Assembly (NCBI RefSeq): GCF_026642255.1
Contig: NZ_CP113264.1
Coordinates: 2,356,001 to 2,420,000, forward strand
Origin: Streptomonospora nanhaiensis
GTDB lineage: Bacteria; Actinomycetota; Actinomycetes; Streptosporangiales; Streptosporangiaceae
Direction of reading: 5' to 3'
Length of the DNA: 64,000 nucleotides
Within the stretch, counting starts at the first letter, position 1; every line of letters begins with the position of its first letter. Below are positions 24,955-33,192 of the stretch, piece by piece. The translations under genes were made by a program, and so were the position numbers. Below the pieces are notes generated by a model, which saw nothing but the letters and a program-made list of their open reading frames with translations, had not been told where the DNA came from and searched no databases.

Positions 24955-26031
24955 ATGCCACCCGGAAGCGGACTGACCGCACTGCCCGCGGGCGGGGACG
25001 GGCCGAGGCACCCCAACTACTTCCTCCTCGGGTTCGTCGGCGCCCTGGGCGTCCTCACCGCCTGGCTCCTCGTCGAGGCGCTGATCGGGGTCCGCGCGGT
25101 CCTGGTGTACATCCTCGTCGCGCTGTTCCTCGCGGTCGGGCTCAACCCCGTGATCGAGGGGTTGCGCGACCGCGCGCGCATGCCGCGCTGGGGGGCCGTC
25201 CTCACGGTGTGCCTGGCGATGGTGCTCTTCGCCGCCGTGTTCGTCTGGGCGATCGCGCCCCCGCTCACCGAACAGGCGGCGAGCTTCGCCGCGAACCTTC
25301 CGGACACGGTGGACAGCCTCCGGCGCACGCCGTTCTTCGCGGACCTGGAGCGGCGCTACGACGTCCTGGACCGGATCGAGGGCCTGGTCACGGCCCCCGA
25401 TTTCGGGCAGCAGGTCTTCGGAGGGCTGGTCGGCGTCGGCCAGGTCGTGTTCAACACCCTGTTCGCCACGTCCACGGTGTTCATCCTGACGCTGTTCTTC
25501 ATGGCGTCGCTGCCGGGGATCCTGGACGTGTCCTACCGGTTCGTGCCCCGCTCCAACCGCGACGGGGTGCGCCGGATCGGAGACGAGATCGTCCGGCGCA
25601 TCGGTGCGTTCATCGCCGGCCAGCTGGTGGTGGCGGCCTTCGGCGGGGTGGTGGCGTTCTTCTTCCTGTGGGCGGTCGGCTCGGCCTACGCCCTCACCCT
25701 GGCGCTCGTGGTGGCGGTGACCGCGCTCATCCCGCTGGTGGGCACCACCATCGGCGCGCTGGCCGCCTCCGCGGCGGTGGCCCTCGGGAGCCCGCTGCTG
25801 GGGCTGGTCACGCTGGTGTTCTTCCTGGTCTACCAGCAGATCGAGAGCTACGTGATCTCACCGAGGGTGATGCGCCACGCGGTGGACGTGGCGCCGACCG
25901 CGAACATCACCGCCGCGCTGGTCGGCGGGACGCTGATGGGGCTCGTCGGCGCGCTCCTGGCGATCCCCACGGTGGCGGCGCTCACGATCATCCTGAAGCA
26001 GGTGGTGTTCCCGCGCCTGGAGCGCCGCTGA
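24955..26031 (+). CDS. AI-2E family transporter
   Basis: A 358-residue permease of the same family as the one at 12871-14199, but shorter and without the acidic tail. Hydrophobic helices are at about 22-62, 75-100, 155-185, and in the C-terminal block LWAVGSAYALTLALVVAVTALIPLVGTTIGALAA. The family signature QQIESYVISPRVMRHAVDV is seen at about 298-316. It starts 13 nt after the sensor kinase stop and is probably cotranscribed with it, suggesting that the kinase senses, or is affected by, a membrane or ion condition (inference). The ATG is preceded by GGGACAGGGA. The solute is unknown. Confidence 0.88.
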   Translation: MPPGSGLTALPAGGDGPRHPNYFLLGFVGALGVLTAWLLVEALIGVRAVLVYILVALFLAVGLNPVIEGLRDRARMPRWGAVLTVCLAMVLFAAVFVWAIAPPLTEQAASFAANLPDTVDSLRRTPFFADLERRYDVLDRIEGLVTAPDFGQQVFGGLVGVGQVVFNTLFATSTVFILTLFFMASLPGILDVSYRFVPRSNRDGVRRIGDEIVRRIGAFIAGQLVVAAFGGVVAFFFLWAVGSAYALTLALVVAVTALIPLVGTTIGALAASAAVALGSPLLGLVTLVFFLVYQQIESYVISPRVMRHAVDVAPTANITAALVGGTLMGLVGALLAIPTVAALTIILKQVVFPRLERR

Positions 26032-26055
26032 CGCGGAGCCGCATAGGCTTTCGGG

Positions 26056-26715
26056 ATGGGGGAGGGGACGGGCGGCGGGCGCGGGGTGCGGGTGTCGCGG
26101 TTCCTGTTGCTCGCGGCCTGGGCGGCGGTGGTGGTGTTCGCCCTGCTCCACGTGCCCGGGGCGGACGCCCTGCGGAGCCGGGTGGAGGAGGCGGGCGCGG
26201 CCGGCCCCGCGGTCTACCTGGTCGTCTACGTCGTCGCCGTCTTCGCGCTGGTGCCCCGGCCGGCCCTGAACGCCCTGGCGGGACTGGTGTTCGGGTTCCC
26301 CCTCGGCCTCGTGCTGGCCCTGGCGGGCGGTGTGTGCGCGGCCCTGGCCCAGTTCGCGGTGGCGCGGCACGTGGCGGGCGACGCGGTGGCACGGCGACTG
26401 CCCCCGGGCATCCGCGCACGGCTGGACGCCCTCGTGGGCGGTCACGCGTTCGTGGCGGTGCTCCAGCTGCGGCTGTTGCCGGTGGTGCCCTACCAGGCGG
26501 TCAACTACGGTCTCGGGCTGACCCGGGCGGGCGTGTGGCCCTTCGCGGCGGGCACGTTGGCGGGTGCGGTCCCCGCGACGGCGGCGCTGGTGCTCGTCGG
26601 GAGCGGGGGAGCCGACCTGGGCGTGCCGGTGACCGTGGCCGGGGTGCTGCTCACGGTGGTGATCGGCGCCGCGTGGTGGCTGCGCGCACGGTCCGAGGCG
26701 CGGACCGGGGGGTGA
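26056..26715 (+). CDS. TVP38/TMEM64 family (DedA-like) membrane protein
   Basis: A 219-residue membrane protein with about five to six helices. It carries the VTT/SNARE-associated core: VPRPALNALAGLVFGFPLGLVLALAGG (about 70-96) and LRLLPVVPYQAVNYGLGLTRAGVWPF (about 142-167), in which the re-entrant loop residues F/L-R-L-x-P-x-x-P are conserved. Related proteins act in lipid scrambling or undecaprenyl-phosphate/ion homeostasis. TAGGCT lies about 6 nt before the ATG, which suggests a leaderless transcript with its own promoter. It is followed by a strong shared terminator with the convergent binding-protein gene. Confidence 0.9.
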   Translation: MGEGTGGGRGVRVSRFLLLAAWAAVVVFALLHVPGADALRSRVEEAGAAGPAVYLVVYVVAVFALVPRPALNALAGLVFGFPLGLVLALAGGVCAALAQFAVARHVAGDAVARRLPPGIRARLDALVGGHAFVAVLQLRLLPVVPYQAVNYGLGLTRAGVWPFAAGTLAGAVPATAALVLVGSGGADLGVPVTVAGVLLTVVIGAAWWLRARSEARTGG

Positions 26716-26716
26716 C

Positions 26717-26745
26717 GGCGGCGGTCCCGGGACGGGACCGCCGCC
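26717..26745. terminator. Bidirectional hairpin terminator
   Basis: A perfect 12-bp stem (GGCGGCGGTCCC and complement) with a 5-nt loop, located between the convergent TVP38 and substrate-binding protein genes. Confidence 0.78.
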
Positions 26746-26754
26746 CGTCCCGCG

Positions 26755-28083
26755 CTATCCGCCGGAGGCGCCGTCGAAGAGGGCCACCTCGTCGGGGGTG
26801 GGGCGTTCCAGCTCGAAGGGGAGGATCTCCCCGCCGTCGCTGTCGGTGACCATCGGTTCCTGGAGGACCTCTGGCTCCTCCCCGGTCCTGTTCCGCACCA
26901 CCATGACACCGGAGTACCCGCTGTGGTCGTCCTCGGTGGCCACGAACGGGACCAGGCCCGGGCCGGCCCACTCGTTGGCGTGCAGGGTGTCGACCAGGTT
27001 CTGCCGGGTCAGGTCGGTGCCGACCTCCATCAGCAGCTGGGCGAACAGCGTCGCCTGCACCATGCCGTACACGGTCGTGTCGGTGAACGGTGTGCCCTCG
27101 TTGTACTCCTCGTGGATCTCCAGGTAGAACTCGGTCCACGGGTCCTCGCGCTGGGCCGCCATCGGCAGGAACGCGGTGATGATGAGCCCGTCCGTGAAGG
27201 ACTCGGGCGGGACGTCCTCGGCGGCGGTGCCCTCCGCGTACTCCTCGATGAGCCCGGTGATGATCTCCACGTCCCCGCCGAAGCTGGGGGCGACCCACTG
27301 CGGGGTGTACCCGATGGAGGCGGCCTCCAGGATGGCCATGCCCAGGAACGCGGGGATGCAGTAGCAGACGGCGATGTCGGCGCCGGACGCCTTCAGCTCG
27401 GCGACCTGTCCGGCGAGCTCGGGGACCCCGGGGTCGTAGGACTCCCAGGCCACGATCTCCTCGGTGAGGTACTGCTCGATCCCGGCGTGGGAGGAGGGGC
27501 CGACGTCGTCGTTCTGGTACAGCAGGCCCACGTCGTCACCGGGGAAGTTCTCCGCGATGAAGCTGCCCTGGACCTTGGCCTCCTTGGAGTAGTCGACCTG
27601 GAACCCGTAGCTGTAGGGGTAGACCTCCGGCTGGTCCCAGGCGAGGGCGCCGGACGAGACGAAGAGGTCGGGGACGCCCTCCTCGTTGAGGTCGTCGATC
27701 ACCGCCTCGTGGGTCGGCGTCCCCAGGCCGCCGAGCATCGCGAAGATCTCCTGGTCCTCGATGAGGGTCTCGGTGGCCTCCATCGTCTGCGCGGGGTCGA
27801 ACGCGTCGTCCTGGACCTGGTACTCGATCCGGCGCCCGTGGATGCCGCCGTTGTCGTTGATGTAGTCGAACACCGCGCGGGCGCCCGTGGACACGTGACG
27901 GAACCCGGGTGAGGCCGGTCCGGTGAGGGGCTGGTGCGTGCCGATGACGACGGCGTCGTCACTGACCCCCCGGGTGTCGGCCTCGAGGGCCGCGGCTTCC
28001 TCCTCCGCGGTCCGTCCGCCGGAGCAGGAGGAGACGAGAACCGCGACGGCGAGTGCCGAGGCGATGGTGCTCAGTGGTCGCAT
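26755..28083 (-). CDS. ABC transporter substrate-binding lipoprotein (Leu/Ile/Val type)
   Basis: A 442-residue periplasmic-binding-type protein. The N-terminus is a lipoprotein signal (basic start, ALAVAVLVSSCSGG, lipid-modified Cys20). The mature domain has the Peripla_BP_6 pattern: VVIGTHQPLTGPASPGFRH, GGIHGRRIEYQVQDDAFDPAQTMEATETLIEDQEIFAMLGGLGT and later VAPSFGGDVEIITGL. Ligands of this family are branched-chain amino acids, amides, urea or related compounds. No permease or ATPase genes lie nearby, so it is an orphan that must work with a distant ABC core or as a sensor. Two palindromic half-sites overlap its promoter. Confidence 0.92.
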   Translation of the reverse strand: MRPLSTIASALAVAVLVSSCSGGRTAEEEAAALEADTRGVSDDAVVIGTHQPLTGPASPGFRHVSTGARAVFDYINDNGGIHGRRIEYQVQDDAFDPAQTMEATETLIEDQEIFAMLGGLGTPTHEAVIDDLNEEGVPDLFVSSGALAWDQPEVYPYSYGFQVDYSKEAKVQGSFIAENFPGDDVGLLYQNDDVGPSSHAGIEQYLTEEIVAWESYDPGVPELAGQVAELKASGADIAVCYCIPAFLGMAILEAASIGYTPQWVAPSFGGDVEIITGLIEEYAEGTAAEDVPPESFTDGLIITAFLPMAAQREDPWTEFYLEIHEEYNEGTPFTDTTVYGMVQATLFAQLLMEVGTDLTRQNLVDTLHANEWAGPGLVPFVATEDDHSGYSGVMVVRNRTGEEPEVLQEPMVTDSDGGEILPFELERPTPDEVALFDGASGG

Positions 28084-28568
28084 GAATGGTGTCCTGGACT
28101 AGGTCGCGCCTGATCAGACTGGGTGGGTGGCCCCTGGGGGAGTAGTGGGCGGATGGGGGAGAGGAAATCGGGGGGAAACCCTACTGGCGGGTACGTTACT
28201 TGCGAGTAAACACCATACGCGTGTCGCACACCACTGCAACCCGAGCGGGTTCCGCGCGTGCCGCGGGCGCCGTGGCCGGGGGCGGGCGCAGGGGCGGCCC
28301 CGTACGGGATCGCGGTCCGGAGCCGGTGTGCGGCGCGCCGCCACAGGCGTGGGGCGCGCGAGAACCGTGGCGCGGATCACCGCGCGGCGGGCGCGGGGGC
28401 GCCACGGCAGGGCCCCTTTCGGGGCGGGTGCGGGAACGCGCTGCCGGGCCGCTCGCGCCGGGCCGTGAGGCGCCGCTCCCGACGCACGCGGCGCCCGCCG
28501 CGGTCGGAGGGGCGCCGTCCCCGGCCGCCGTCCCCGGACGCTCCCGCGGGCTTCCGCCGGGGGTGGGA
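28084..28568 (-). other. 485-bp intergenic region between LysR gene and binding-protein gene
   Basis: No gene is seen. The part near 28180-28240 carries the binding-protein promoter and palindromes. The part from 28250 to 28568 is very GC-rich with no distinct motif and probably contains the end of the lysR transcript. Confidence 0.4.
28182..28239 (-). promoter_or_regulatory. Promoter with two tandem palindromic operator candidates
   Basis: Read on the minus strand: TTGCAG (28234-28239), 16-bp spacer, TATGGT (28212-28217). Just downstream comes TTACT-TGCG-AGTAA (28196-28209, perfect 5-bp arms) and then a weaker TACTGGCGGGTA (28182-28193). The sites lie around the start point and suit a TetR- or GntR-type repressor. 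The regulator is unknown. Confidence 0.5.
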
Positions 28569-29594
28569 TCAGCTGTCGGGCCGGTCGGACGTCCGTCCGC
28601 CGGAGGGGCCGGCCAGGGCCCGGGGGGTGCCGTCGCCGGAGGGGACACCGCCTTCGGCGGCGGTGGCGACGGCCTCGACCGAGCTGACCGAGCCCGCGGG
28701 CCGGGGAGCCCCCCGCAGGATCTCGCGCGCCAGCCGCGCGACGGCGTCGGAGGCCTGGTGCACCGCGCTGTCGCGCCGCCAGACCAGGAGGTGCCGCAGT
28801 TGTATGGGTGCGCCCTCCAGCGGACGTATCACCACGTCCTCACCGGTGTCGAAGTCGGACTGGCAGGGGGCGATCGCCCGGCGGTCGGCGATGAGGTCGC
28901 GGATCTCCGACCGGTCGTAGAGCCGGTAGGGCACCTCGGGGGTGAAGCCCGCGCGCTGGCAGGCCAGGTAGAAGCACTCGGGCCATCCGGTGCCGTCCGG
29001 AGGGGTCAGCGCCCACGGGGACTCGGCCAGGTCGCCCAGCCGGATCAGTGTCTGGTGCGCGCGCGGGTGTTCCGCCCACAGGGCCACGTGCAGGGGTTCC
29101 ACCGAGAGCATCGCCCAGGCCAGCGGGCCGTCGGTGGACAGGTCGCGGTCCACGTAGTCGATGGTGGTCCCCAGGTCCAGGCGCCCGGCGCGGACCAGGT
29201 CGGTGACCAGTTTGGGGGAGTACTCGGTGCGCACGTGCACGGGGACGTTCGGGAAGACCTCCGGGAGCCGCGCCGACAGCTCGATGGTCAGCGGCCCGAC
29301 GCCGCCCACGCGGAGCGTGGAGGGGGAGGCCCCGCGCGCGGTGATGTCGTGCAGCAGGTCGTCCATGGAGAGCAGGACCGAGCGCGCGCGGACCAGGACG
29401 AACTCACCGAGCTCGGTCGGGCGGACCCCCGAGCGCCCGCGGTGGAAGAGCGGTCCGCCGACCTCCCGCTCGATCCGCTGGAGCTGCGTCGTGAGGGCGG
29501 GCTGGGACGTGGAGAGCGCCGCGGCCGCCTTGGTCACGCTGCCGGTGTCAGCCAGGAGGCAGATGGTGCGCAGGTGGCGGAGTTCGAGGTCCAT
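28569..29594 (-). CDS. LysR-family transcriptional regulator
   Basis: A 341-residue LysR regulator. The N-terminal winged HTH is clear (LRHLRTICLLADTGSVTKAAAALSTSQPALTTQLQRIEREVGGPLFHRG), followed by a two-lobed substrate-binding domain from about residue 90 (LRVGGVGPLTIELSARLPEVFPNV). The last 40 residues are low complexity and probably disordered. It is transcribed away from the acyl-CoA dehydrogenase gene and may control it or itself. The 18-bp palindrome in the shared region is a poor match to the usual LysR T-N11-A motif, so another regulator may bind there. The ATG is preceded by TAGATT about 7 nt away, suggesting a leaderless mRNA. Confidence 0.92.
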   Translation of the reverse strand: MDLELRHLRTICLLADTGSVTKAAAALSTSQPALTTQLQRIEREVGGPLFHRGRSGVRPTELGEFVLVRARSVLLSMDDLLHDITARGASPSTLRVGGVGPLTIELSARLPEVFPNVPVHVRTEYSPKLVTDLVRAGRLDLGTTIDYVDRDLSTDGPLAWAMLSVEPLHVALWAEHPRAHQTLIRLGDLAESPWALTPPDGTGWPECFYLACQRAGFTPEVPYRLYDRSEIRDLIADRRAIAPCQSDFDTGEDVVIRPLEGAPIQLRHLLVWRRDSAVHQASDAVARLAREILRGAPRPAGSVSSVEAVATAAEGGVPSGDGTPRALAGPSGGRTSDRPDS

Positions 29595-29765
29595 GCGTGG
29601 AATCTAGGACGGGGAGGGGGCCCGTGTACAGACGTGCTGTCGCGGAGGCCGCTGCGAGTCGGGCCGTCCAGGGGATCGGGGGTCCGATTCCCCTTTGTCG
29701 AGAGGCGGGCGCCCCGGGCCTCGTGCGCGACCGCGCCTTGGGATAGGGTGCCGCTCGTCACCATA

Positions 29766-29783
29766 TAGTTGGACGTCCTACTA
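29766..29783. promoter_or_regulatory. 18-bp near-perfect palindrome before acyl-CoA dehydrogenase gene
   Basis: TAGTTGGACGTCCTACTA is symmetric except at one base pair (TAGTnGGACGTCCnACTA). A TATAGT (29764-29769) overlaps it and could be the -10 element. It lies 47 nt before the gene start, an ideal place for a TetR-type acyl-CoA-responsive repressor. Confidence 0.55.
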
Positions 29784-29829
29784 CATCCAGTCGTTGGATG
29801 GGGCCGGCGCGGAACCGTGGGAGAGGCTC

Positions 29830-30987
29830 ATGACGGTCGAACGCATGCTGCACACACCCGAGGCGGAACAGCTTCTCGATCTGACCGGGGAGATCGTCGA
29901 CAAGGAGCTCGCCCCACGCGCCTCCCAGGACGAGGAGGAGGGGGTCTTCCCCCGCGAGGTCTTCCGGGTCCTGGGCGGGGCCGGCCTGCTCGGGCTCCCC
30001 TACCCCGGCGAGTACGGCGGCGGCGACCAGCCCTACGGGGTCTACCTCCAGGTGGTGGAGGAACTGGCCCGCGGGTGGCTCGCGGTGGGGCTGGGCGTCA
30101 GCGTCCACACCCTGTCCTGCTACCCGCTCGCGGCCTTCGGCAGCGAGGAGCAGAAGGCCGCCCTCCTCCCCGCCATGCTCGGCGGCGACCTCCTCGGCGC
30201 CTACTGCCTCTCCGAGACCGCGTCCGGGTCCGACGCCGCCGCCATGACCACCCGCGCCGAGCCGGTGGAGGGCGGGTACCGGCTCAACGGCGCCAAGGCG
30301 TGGATCACCCACGGCGGCGAGGCCGACTACTACTCCCTCTTCGCCCGCACCGGCGCGCCGGACTCGGGGGCGCGGGGGATCAGCTGCTTCCACGTCCCGG
30401 ACGGCACCCCGGGGCTGGGCTCGGCGCCGCCCGAACGCAAGATGGGCATGCGCTCCTCCCCGACGGCCGGGGTCCTCCTCGACGACGTCGGGATCGGGGC
30501 CGACGCCCTGATCGGCGAGGAGGGCCAGGGGTTCGGCATCGCCCTGTCCGCGCTCGACTCCGGCCGCCTGGGCATCGCCGCCTGCGCCGTGGGCGTCGCC
30601 CAGGCCGCCCTCGACGCCGCCGTGGCCTACTCCCGGGAGCGCCGCCAGTTCGGCAGCGCGATCGGCGACTTCCAGGGCGTCGGCTTCATGCTCGCGGACA
30701 TGGCCACGCAGATCGCCGCCTCCCGCGCCCTGTACCTGTCCGCGGCCGCGCTGCGCGACGCCGGCCGGCCCTTCGGCAGGCAGGCGGCCATGGCCAAGCT
30801 GATGGCCACCGACACCGCGATGCGGGTCACCACCGACGCGGTCCAGGTCTTCGGGGGCTACGGCTACACGCGCGACTTCCCCGTCGAGCGCTACATGCGC
30901 GAGGCCAAGGTGCTCCAGATCGTGGAGGGCACCAACCAGGTCCAGCGCCTCGTGATCAGCCGCCACCTGGCCAAGGAGGGGAGCTGA
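29830..30987 (+). CDS. Acyl-CoA dehydrogenase
   Basis: A 385-residue FAD-dependent acyl-CoA dehydrogenase that makes the first double bond in beta-oxidation or branched-chain acyl-CoA breakdown. FAD-binding segments are CLSETASGSDAAAM (about 124-137) and KAWITHGG. The substrate-side segment KMGMRSSPTAGVLLDDV, the C-terminal helical domain RRQFGSAIGDFQGVGFMLADMA, and VFGGYGYTRDFPVERYMREAK are also present. The catalytic glutamate is expected in QIVEGTNQVQR near residue 365. The chain-length preference cannot be told. The start ATG 29830 follows GAGAGG. The gene is alone, divergent from lysR, with a palindromic operator candidate over its promoter. Confidence 0.93.
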   Translation: MTVERMLHTPEAEQLLDLTGEIVDKELAPRASQDEEEGVFPREVFRVLGGAGLLGLPYPGEYGGGDQPYGVYLQVVEELARGWLAVGLGVSVHTLSCYPLAAFGSEEQKAALLPAMLGGDLLGAYCLSETASGSDAAAMTTRAEPVEGGYRLNGAKAWITHGGEADYYSLFARTGAPDSGARGISCFHVPDGTPGLGSAPPERKMGMRSSPTAGVLLDDVGIGADALIGEEGQGFGIALSALDSGRLGIAACAVGVAQAALDAAVAYSRERRQFGSAIGDFQGVGFMLADMATQIAASRALYLSAAALRDAGRPFGRQAAMAKLMATDTAMRVTTDAVQVFGGYGYTRDFPVERYMREAKVLQIVEGTNQVQRLVISRHLAKEGS

Positions 30988-31049
30988 CCGGACGGCGGAC
31001 CCGGCGGCCGGTCCCGTCACACCGGCGCGAGGGGCCCCGGCCCCGATGA

Positions 31050-31081
31050 CCCCGTACCCGTGGCCGGTCACGGGTACGGGG
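31050..31081. terminator. Bidirectional hairpin terminator
   Basis: A perfect 13-bp stem (CCCCGTACCCGTG and complement) with a 6-nt loop, between the convergent acyl-CoA dehydrogenase and phosphopantetheinyl transferase genes. Confidence 0.8.
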
Positions 31082-31182
31082 CGGCAGGGCCGCACACCCC
31101 CGGCCACGGCCCAGGGCGTGTTCGGTGGATGCTTTCGGCGGGCTCGGCGCTCGCGAGCCCGGAACGACCCGCGGACCACGGC

Positions 31183-31968
31183 CTAGGAGCGGAGCAGCCC
31201 CGCCGTGTCCCCGGCGGTGCGCACCACGGGCTCCAGAGGCCCCGGGGCCAGAGCGGCCAGCGCCGAGCGGTACCCCTCGGCGCACTCCAGGTCGGTCAGG
31301 GCGGCGGACTCCGGGCCGCCGCCGCCCTCCCAGGAGAGCAGCGCCGCGTCGTCGTGGGGCGGGCTCACCAGGACCCTGCGCAGACCGCCCGACAGGCCCA
31401 GCCCGGTCGCCTTGAGGAGGGCCTCCTTGCGTGCCCAGTACCGGAAGAAGGCGCCGACCCGGTCCTCGGGCGCCAGGCGCTCCCAGGCCGCGTGCTCGGG
31501 CGCGGCCAGCGTGTAGCCCGCCAGCCCCGCCAGGTCGCGGGCCTCGGAGACCCGTTCGACGTCGACCCCCACGGGCACGCCCCCGGAGACGGCGAGGACG
31601 ACCCACTCGCCCGAGTGGCTGACGGAGACCTCCCATCCCTGGGCGGGCCCGGAGGGGTGCGGCTTGCCGTGCGGAGCGGCGTCCCCGGTGCCCGCGCCGG
31701 TGCGCTCCTTCTCCTCGCACGAGCGGCAGCGCAGGTCGAAGGTGACCTTCTCGGGCGGGCAGCCGGCCCGGTCCGCAAGGACCAGGCGGGCCATCGAACG
31801 GCCCAGCAGGTGCCGGTCGCGGTCGGCCTGGTGGCGGAAGCGGGCGTTGCGCGCCCGTTCCTCCTCGTCCAGCAGGCGCAGCAGGCGGTCGTCGGCGGTG
31901 GAGGTGTGGGCCCACCAGACCTCGTGGGCCGGGGGCGCGGGGTCGAGCTTCATGCTCCTCATTGTCAC
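31183..31968 (-). CDS. 4'-phosphopantetheinyl transferase (Sfp type)
   Basis: A 261-residue enzyme that loads the phosphopantetheine arm from CoA on carrier domains of polyketide, peptide or fatty-acid synthases. The metal-binding GVDVE lies at about 137-141 and the WxxKEA motif is FRYWARKEALLKATGLGL. SVSHSGEWVVLAVS precedes the active site. A Cys/His patch (RCRSCEE...HGKPHP, about 80-106) is typical of actinomycete members and may bind zinc or stabilise the fold. GTG 31968 is chosen because GGGGA lies 7 nt upstream. There is no carrier-protein gene nearby, so it is likely a broad-range enzyme serving remote clusters. Confidence 0.93.
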   Translation of the reverse strand: MTMRSMKLDPAPPAHEVWWAHTSTADDRLLRLLDEEERARNARFRHQADRDRHLLGRSMARLVLADRAGCPPEKVTFDLRCRSCEEKERTGAGTGDAAPHGKPHPSGPAQGWEVSVSHSGEWVVLAVSGGVPVGVDVERVSEARDLAGLAGYTLAAPEHAAWERLAPEDRVGAFFRYWARKEALLKATGLGLSGGLRRVLVSPPHDDAALLSWEGGGGPESAALTDLECAEGYRSALAALAPGPLEPVVRTAGDTAGLLRS

Positions 31969-32057
31969 CCGACTTTCCCCGCGTTGGGTGGTGTGAGGTC
32001 AACCCAAACCGGGAATTCGGTTAATGGCAGGTCAGCCCGTCCCCTGGGGAGGCCCGA

Positions 32058-32192
32058 ATGTCTGTCTTCGTGTTGTTCGGAGCAGGTGCGCTCATCGGCC
32101 TGGTCACGCTGACGGCGGTCGTCATCGTCACCCTCCTGACCGAGAAGCCCGAGGCGGAGCAACCCGCGGCCCGGGAGCGGTCCGTACTCTAG
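32058..32192 (+). CDS. Small single-pass membrane protein (44 residues)
   Basis: The protein reads MSVFVLFGAGALIGLVTLTA, then VVIVTLLTEKPEAEQ and a short polar tail. Residues 2-27 form one strong transmembrane helix, followed by an acidic/basic cytosolic or outer tail. GGGGAGG just upstream (32046-32052) is an excellent ribosome site, which supports real translation. It lies 50 nt before the DeoR regulator and may share its transcript. I do not recognise a family. Confidence 0.65.
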   Translation: MSVFVLFGAGALIGLVTLTAVVIVTLLTEKPEAEQPAARERSVL

Positions 32193-32242
32193 AGCGGCGC
32201 GGGACCACGCCCGTGCGATGGCACGGGTGAAGGTGGGTCCAC

Positions 32243-33049
32243 ATGGCCGAGGAAAGCCGTCCGGCGTTCGCCGCCGAGCGACGGGAGCGCATTCTCGAAC
32301 TCGTGCGCGCCAACGGCACCATGTCCCTGCGCGACATCGCAGCCAAGGTCCGCGCCTCGGAGGTCACCGTCCGCCGCGACGTGCGCGCGCTGGAGGCCGA
32401 GGGGGTCGTGGACCGCCGGCGCGGCGGGGTCGCCCTGCCCGGCCGGATCGGCCACGAGCAGAGCTACTCGGGCAAGAGCGGCCAGTGCGCCGCGGAGAAG
32501 GCCGCGATCGCGGTGGCCGCCGCACGCCTGGTCCGCCCCGGCGACGCCATCAGCATCGGCCCCGGCAGCACCGCGGAGGCCTTCGCCAAGGAGCTCCTCA
32601 CCCGCCACGACCTGACCGTGGTCACCAACTCCCTGCGCGTCGCCGACGTCCTCGCCGAGGCCGCGCGGGTCGAGGTGGTGGTGACCGGCGGCACCCTGCA
32701 CGGGCCGATACGGGCGCTGGTCGGGGCGGCGGCGGAGGTGAGCCTGTCCGGGCTCCGCGTCAACCGGGCCTTCCTCTCCGGCAACGGGGTCAGCGCCGAC
32801 CGCGGGCTGAGCACCCCCAACCCCGCGGTGGCCAGTGTGGACCGCGCGCTGGCGGCCTGTGCGGACGAGACCATCGTCCTGGCCGACCACACCAAGATCG
32901 GCGCCGACACCATGGTGCCCACCGTCGCCCCGGAGGAGATCGCCCACCTCGTCACCGACAGCAGCGCCGACCCCGAGGTGCTGATGACCCTGGAGGAGCT
33001 GGGGGCACTCGTCCACGTCGCCGTGGTCGCCGACGAACGGGGCGAGTGA
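32243..33049 (+). CDS. DeoR/GlpR family transcriptional regulator
   Basis: A 268-residue DeoR-type repressor. The N-terminal HTH is standard (RRERILELVRANGTMSLRDIAAKVRASEVTVRRDVRALEAEGVVDRRRGG). The sugar-phosphate-sensing DeoRC domain covers residues about 75-240, with SIGPGSTAEAFAKEL (about 107-121) as the phosphate-binding loop and VLADHTKIGADTM near the end. It probably responds to a phosphorylated sugar or sugar alcohol. No sugar-catabolic genes are nearby, so the target operon is elsewhere. It may be autoregulated. Confidence 0.9.
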   Translation: MAEESRPAFAAERRERILELVRANGTMSLRDIAAKVRASEVTVRRDVRALEAEGVVDRRRGGVALPGRIGHEQSYSGKSGQCAAEKAAIAVAAARLVRPGDAISIGPGSTAEAFAKELLTRHDLTVVTNSLRVADVLAEAARVEVVVTGGTLHGPIRALVGAAAEVSLSGLRVNRAFLSGNGVSADRGLSTPNPAVASVDRALAACADETIVLADHTKIGADTMVPTVAPEEIAHLVTDSSADPEVLMTLEELGALVHVAVVADERGE

Positions 33050-33192
33050 GACCGCCCCGCCGCGACCGGTCGGAAGGACCGCGTACCCTACCGTTCACGC
33101 CCATTGCGCTATCGGCGCCCGGTGCGTGATCCTGGGCCCACCCCAGTCCGCCCTCCCGACCGACCGCCGCCCATACGCAGGAGCCGCCGCGC

